Shown here: positions 61,468-64,000 of the stretch, piece by piece
Position numbering within the stretch: the first letter of the stretch is position 1
Layout: each line of letters starts with the position of its first letter
Assembly: GCA_050084515.1 (NCBI GenBank)
Contig: CM114272.1
Coordinates: 29,884,001 to 29,948,000, forward strand
Origin: Blasia pusilla
Lineage: Eukaryota > Marchantiophyta > Marchantiopsida > Blasiales
DNA length: 64,000 bases
Direction: 5' to 3'
The notes under the pieces: model-generated
Database searches by the model: none
Seen by the model: only the letters and a program-made list of their open reading frames with translations
Told to the model about the DNA's origin: nothing
Position numbers and translations under genes: made by a program

Positions 61468-61745
61468 AGGCCCTGTGCAGTTCAGACTGTTTCCATCTTC
61501 GGAGTCGACGATTTTCCGATACCGAACGCGTGATCACTATGCATCCCGCAACGCTGATGGGTTTTCGGTCTACTACGAATCGGAAAGAATCTCCCAGACG
61601 ATCCGGGATCTCCCCACAAACTCCGCCACTCCTCGCTTCAAGAGGAACGTGACAGGGCCGCTTAGTAGTCGGCCCTGTCACGTTGTTGTTTCATGCCGTC
61701 CATCTAAAGGATCTTCACGATGAATCTTTGGCTCGAGGATCCTCA
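61468..61745 (+). repeat. Duplication D2, fourth copy, inverted relative to 60430-60757
   Basis: Nearly the exact reverse complement of 60430-60757, from CCTGTGCAGTTCAGACTGTT to GGCTCGAGGATCCT. It lacks an ~18-base segment (TCTCGGCGTGGTAATGG in the partner) and a short GTACC-containing segment. It contains the hairpin AACGTGACAGGGCCG / CGGCCCTGTCACGTT around 61645-61685. The two copies form a large inverted repeat with an ~710 bp spacer. Confidence 0.85.
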
Positions 61746-62009
61746 TCCAAATCTTATTTTCTCATTTTTCAATTCCATATACCTCATAGATATCATAGAA
61801 AAAAAAATTGACTCTTCTTTTATATGAATTATAAGATCAAACCACTCATGGAGAAAAACTAGTTTCATTCTCTACACCCATATCTCAAAACAAAAATCGA
61901 TAAAAGGAGTTATGAGGAATTTGAGAAGGAGTGAAAAAATCTTAAATGGCTCTCACTAGAGGCCACAAAGGGATAACATGGTTGAGTATAACTAGTATCC
62001 CAATGTATG

Positions 62010-62012
<3 letters not shown>

Positions 62013-62045
<33 letters not shown>
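62013..62045. repeat. (AT)n microsatellite
   Basis: Uninterrupted AT dinucleotides of about 33 bases. Confidence 0.9.
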
Positions 62046-62047
<2 letters not shown>

Positions 62048-62302
62048 AAAATCCCTTCAGAGAAAATGAATATAGTACAGCCTATAGTTGTTATCCCAGT
62101 ATATAGTAGCTCATGGCCATTCCATTATCAACAAGGACCACCATATGTGTGAAGAAAGATAGTTATAAAATATACAGATGCCATGAGAGATGTTAAAGAT
62201 TCAATTCAAGACAAAAAAGAACGATAAGCTTCTAAAGCATATGATAATTACTAAATCTGAGGCTCATCAGATTCTTTAGCGTTTGCAGATTTACCATACT
62301 TT

Positions 62303-62304
<2 letters not shown>

Positions 62305-62365
<61 letters not shown>
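62305..62365. repeat. (TA)n microsatellite
   Basis: TA dinucleotides over about 60 bases with one TG interruption near 62351. Self-complementary. Confidence 0.9.
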
Positions 62366-64000
62366 GACCAGCAGAACCCATAAAGAGTAGAAAAATATTG
62401 AAGGAGTTAATTTTTCTTCAAAGGAAAGACAAACTACAAATATTACCGTAACTACCTTTGTAAAGCTTTCAAATTGATTCTTCCATAAAGTTTGATGCTA
62501 TGGGAAAATTTTCTCAAATCCTCTCACGGGGTCCATTCATTCGGAGATTCTTACATATTCTTGGTTGATGCTTTAGATCTAGAGAGTGTAGAGCATGTGA
62601 GGTCTAGAATGGAAAGTGTCACTGTTCAAATCTCCTAAATCAAAAGAGTCAGTGTTCAAATCTCCTAAATCAAAAGAATATTGAATGATCCAAAAGTATG
62701 TAATTTGAAAAGGATGAATAAATTTTTTTGATATGATGGAATGAAATAACCTATCAAATAACTCACCACTTTTAAGAGAAGGAATGTAGGACACACAAGG
62801 ACATTCATTAGAAATTGAAAGGGCTAAAAAATAAGGAGGAAACAAAGTTTTCCTTCCTAGTGTGGTGCAACTCTAGTAATTACAACTTCTTGCTCCCAAT
62901 TGCAATAGGTGTTTGCAAATAATAACATAATAATAGCGTTTGATTTTTTTTTTCCTTTCATGTTGAAGACCCTAATCTTCTTCTTGAAATTGATTTAAGC
63001 AAACCTTTCAGAGTTCATTTCTTTAAGAAGACTTATTTGAGACAAAAAGTATGAAACAAAAGACCCTACACATTAAACTAGTAAACATAAATTAAGTTAA
63101 CTAAGAAATATAGTGTAAATGGATGAATTGTTATGTTTTGGATCCCATCTTAATTTCTAGTAGTAGTCCAAGTACATTAATATGAGGTACGAATAGTATA
63201 ATTTTTTTGAAAGCTTATCTTGACTTAAAAAATGCACTATAGGACTCCAAATAATTGTTCATGAGTAAATTGTACATCATATGCTCTAATGTTCCACATA
63301 GAATAGATTTGCACTAAATCTACAAAAAATAACTTGAATCTTGGACTCGAAAGAGTGTTCCACTTACAAAATCTAACTCTGGTTGAACTCCAAAAGTCAT
63401 CACCAAATACATCCATTAAGTATCCATAAGTAACCCACGGTAAATTTCTACAAAAGTAAATTCATGGTCTTTTTAAGACATGTGTAGACTTTTTTTTCAT
63501 ATACTTCAAATGAGGGTCCGACTCAAGGTACATAAACTCGGCAGGGCTCACTTTGTCGTTACAATCTTTAGTAAATTCTAATGAAACCAAGTAAACACCA
63601 TTTATTTAAGATGGGTGTGTTTTTTCACAAACGATAACTCCACAAACCGTAACTACAATGGATGGTAATGATTTTCCTGTAAGAGCCAGCCCTTAAAGGA
63701 AAAGGATGGTCGACACTTAAATTTATGGACTTTAGTAAATTCTACTCCACTTAATGGAGTCCAGTCTAGTAAATTCTACTCCAAAAAATACTAATCGACT
63801 CCAAGCGATGGTCCTGGACTCCAAATAATGGTACCCTACTCCAAATACATACTTTGACCCCAAATAATGGAGTCTCCCACTCCAAACACATACATTAACT
63901 ACTGCTCACATTGCAATGTATGCTTGTAATTCTTGTCCTCAACTGAACTCCAACTATTACCAGTCTCTTTTCCCGTAATTGTGGTCCGGACTCGAGGATG
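62366..64000. other. AT-rich right end without recognised gene
   Basis: No conserved frame. The GTCAGTGTTCAAATCTCCTA phrase is duplicated in tandem near 62620-62665. At 63720-63900 the words ACTCCAAATAATGG, CTACTCCAAA and AATGGAGTC recur every 20-40 bases, some as inverted pairs. Confidence 0.4.

Noticed and set aside
62013-62365. AT/TA tracts as possible matrix-attachment or cruciform sites
   Set aside because: Simple microsatellites; nothing beyond self-complementarity supports a function.

Overview
The window looks like nuclear DNA of a land plant. Two genes carry spliceosomal introns with plant-type junctions, the proteins they encode resemble Arabidopsis PA200 and Josephin-like, there is a degenerate TTTAGGG-type telomeric tract, and Copia- and Gypsy-type retroelement remains are abundant. 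I cannot name the species. The heavy load of decayed retroelements and the distance from angiosperm proteins suggest, without proving, a non-seed plant such as a lycophyte, fern or bryophyte.

Layout. Positions 28-16795 (minus strand) hold most of one 29-30 exon gene for the proteasome activator PA200/PSME4. The promoter side is near 16.8-17.6 kb, and the last ~240 codons lie beyond the left edge. Two of its introns carry copies of the same ~695 bp repeat, and one copy is flanked by an unusual ~83 bp direct duplication. Positions 17-23 kb are mostly non-coding: a CT-rich 5' flank, a possible LINE tail, a perfect 40-bp-arm hairpin and the telomere-like tract. Positions 23-46.7 kb are a retroelement graveyard: a Gypsy RT/RNase H, Gypsy-type gag copies at 27-29, 38-39 and 42-45 kb, a Copia element in reverse at 34-38 kb, two solo LTRs of one family with clean 5-bp target duplications, and an array of about fifteen palindromic dyads at 40.47-41.87 kb. 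Positions 47.35-49.36 kb (plus) hold a complete two-exon Josephin-like deubiquitinase gene. Positions 50.9-52.3 kb carry a decayed repeat family also seen at 30.3-31.1 kb. Positions 54.4-61.8 kb are a scrambled patchwork of direct and inverted duplications containing a broken alkaline/neutral invertase (GH100) pseudogene and many short fold-backs. The right end (62-64 kb) is AT-rich and I see no gene in it.

The only intact cellular genes I can support are PSME4 and JOSL. Both belong to the ubiquitin-proteasome system. Their proximity is probably coincidental, since they are 30 kb apart and separated by repeats. The rest is mobile-element debris and rearranged pseudogene sequence. I saw no convincing tRNA, rRNA, CRISPR or prokaryotic feature.
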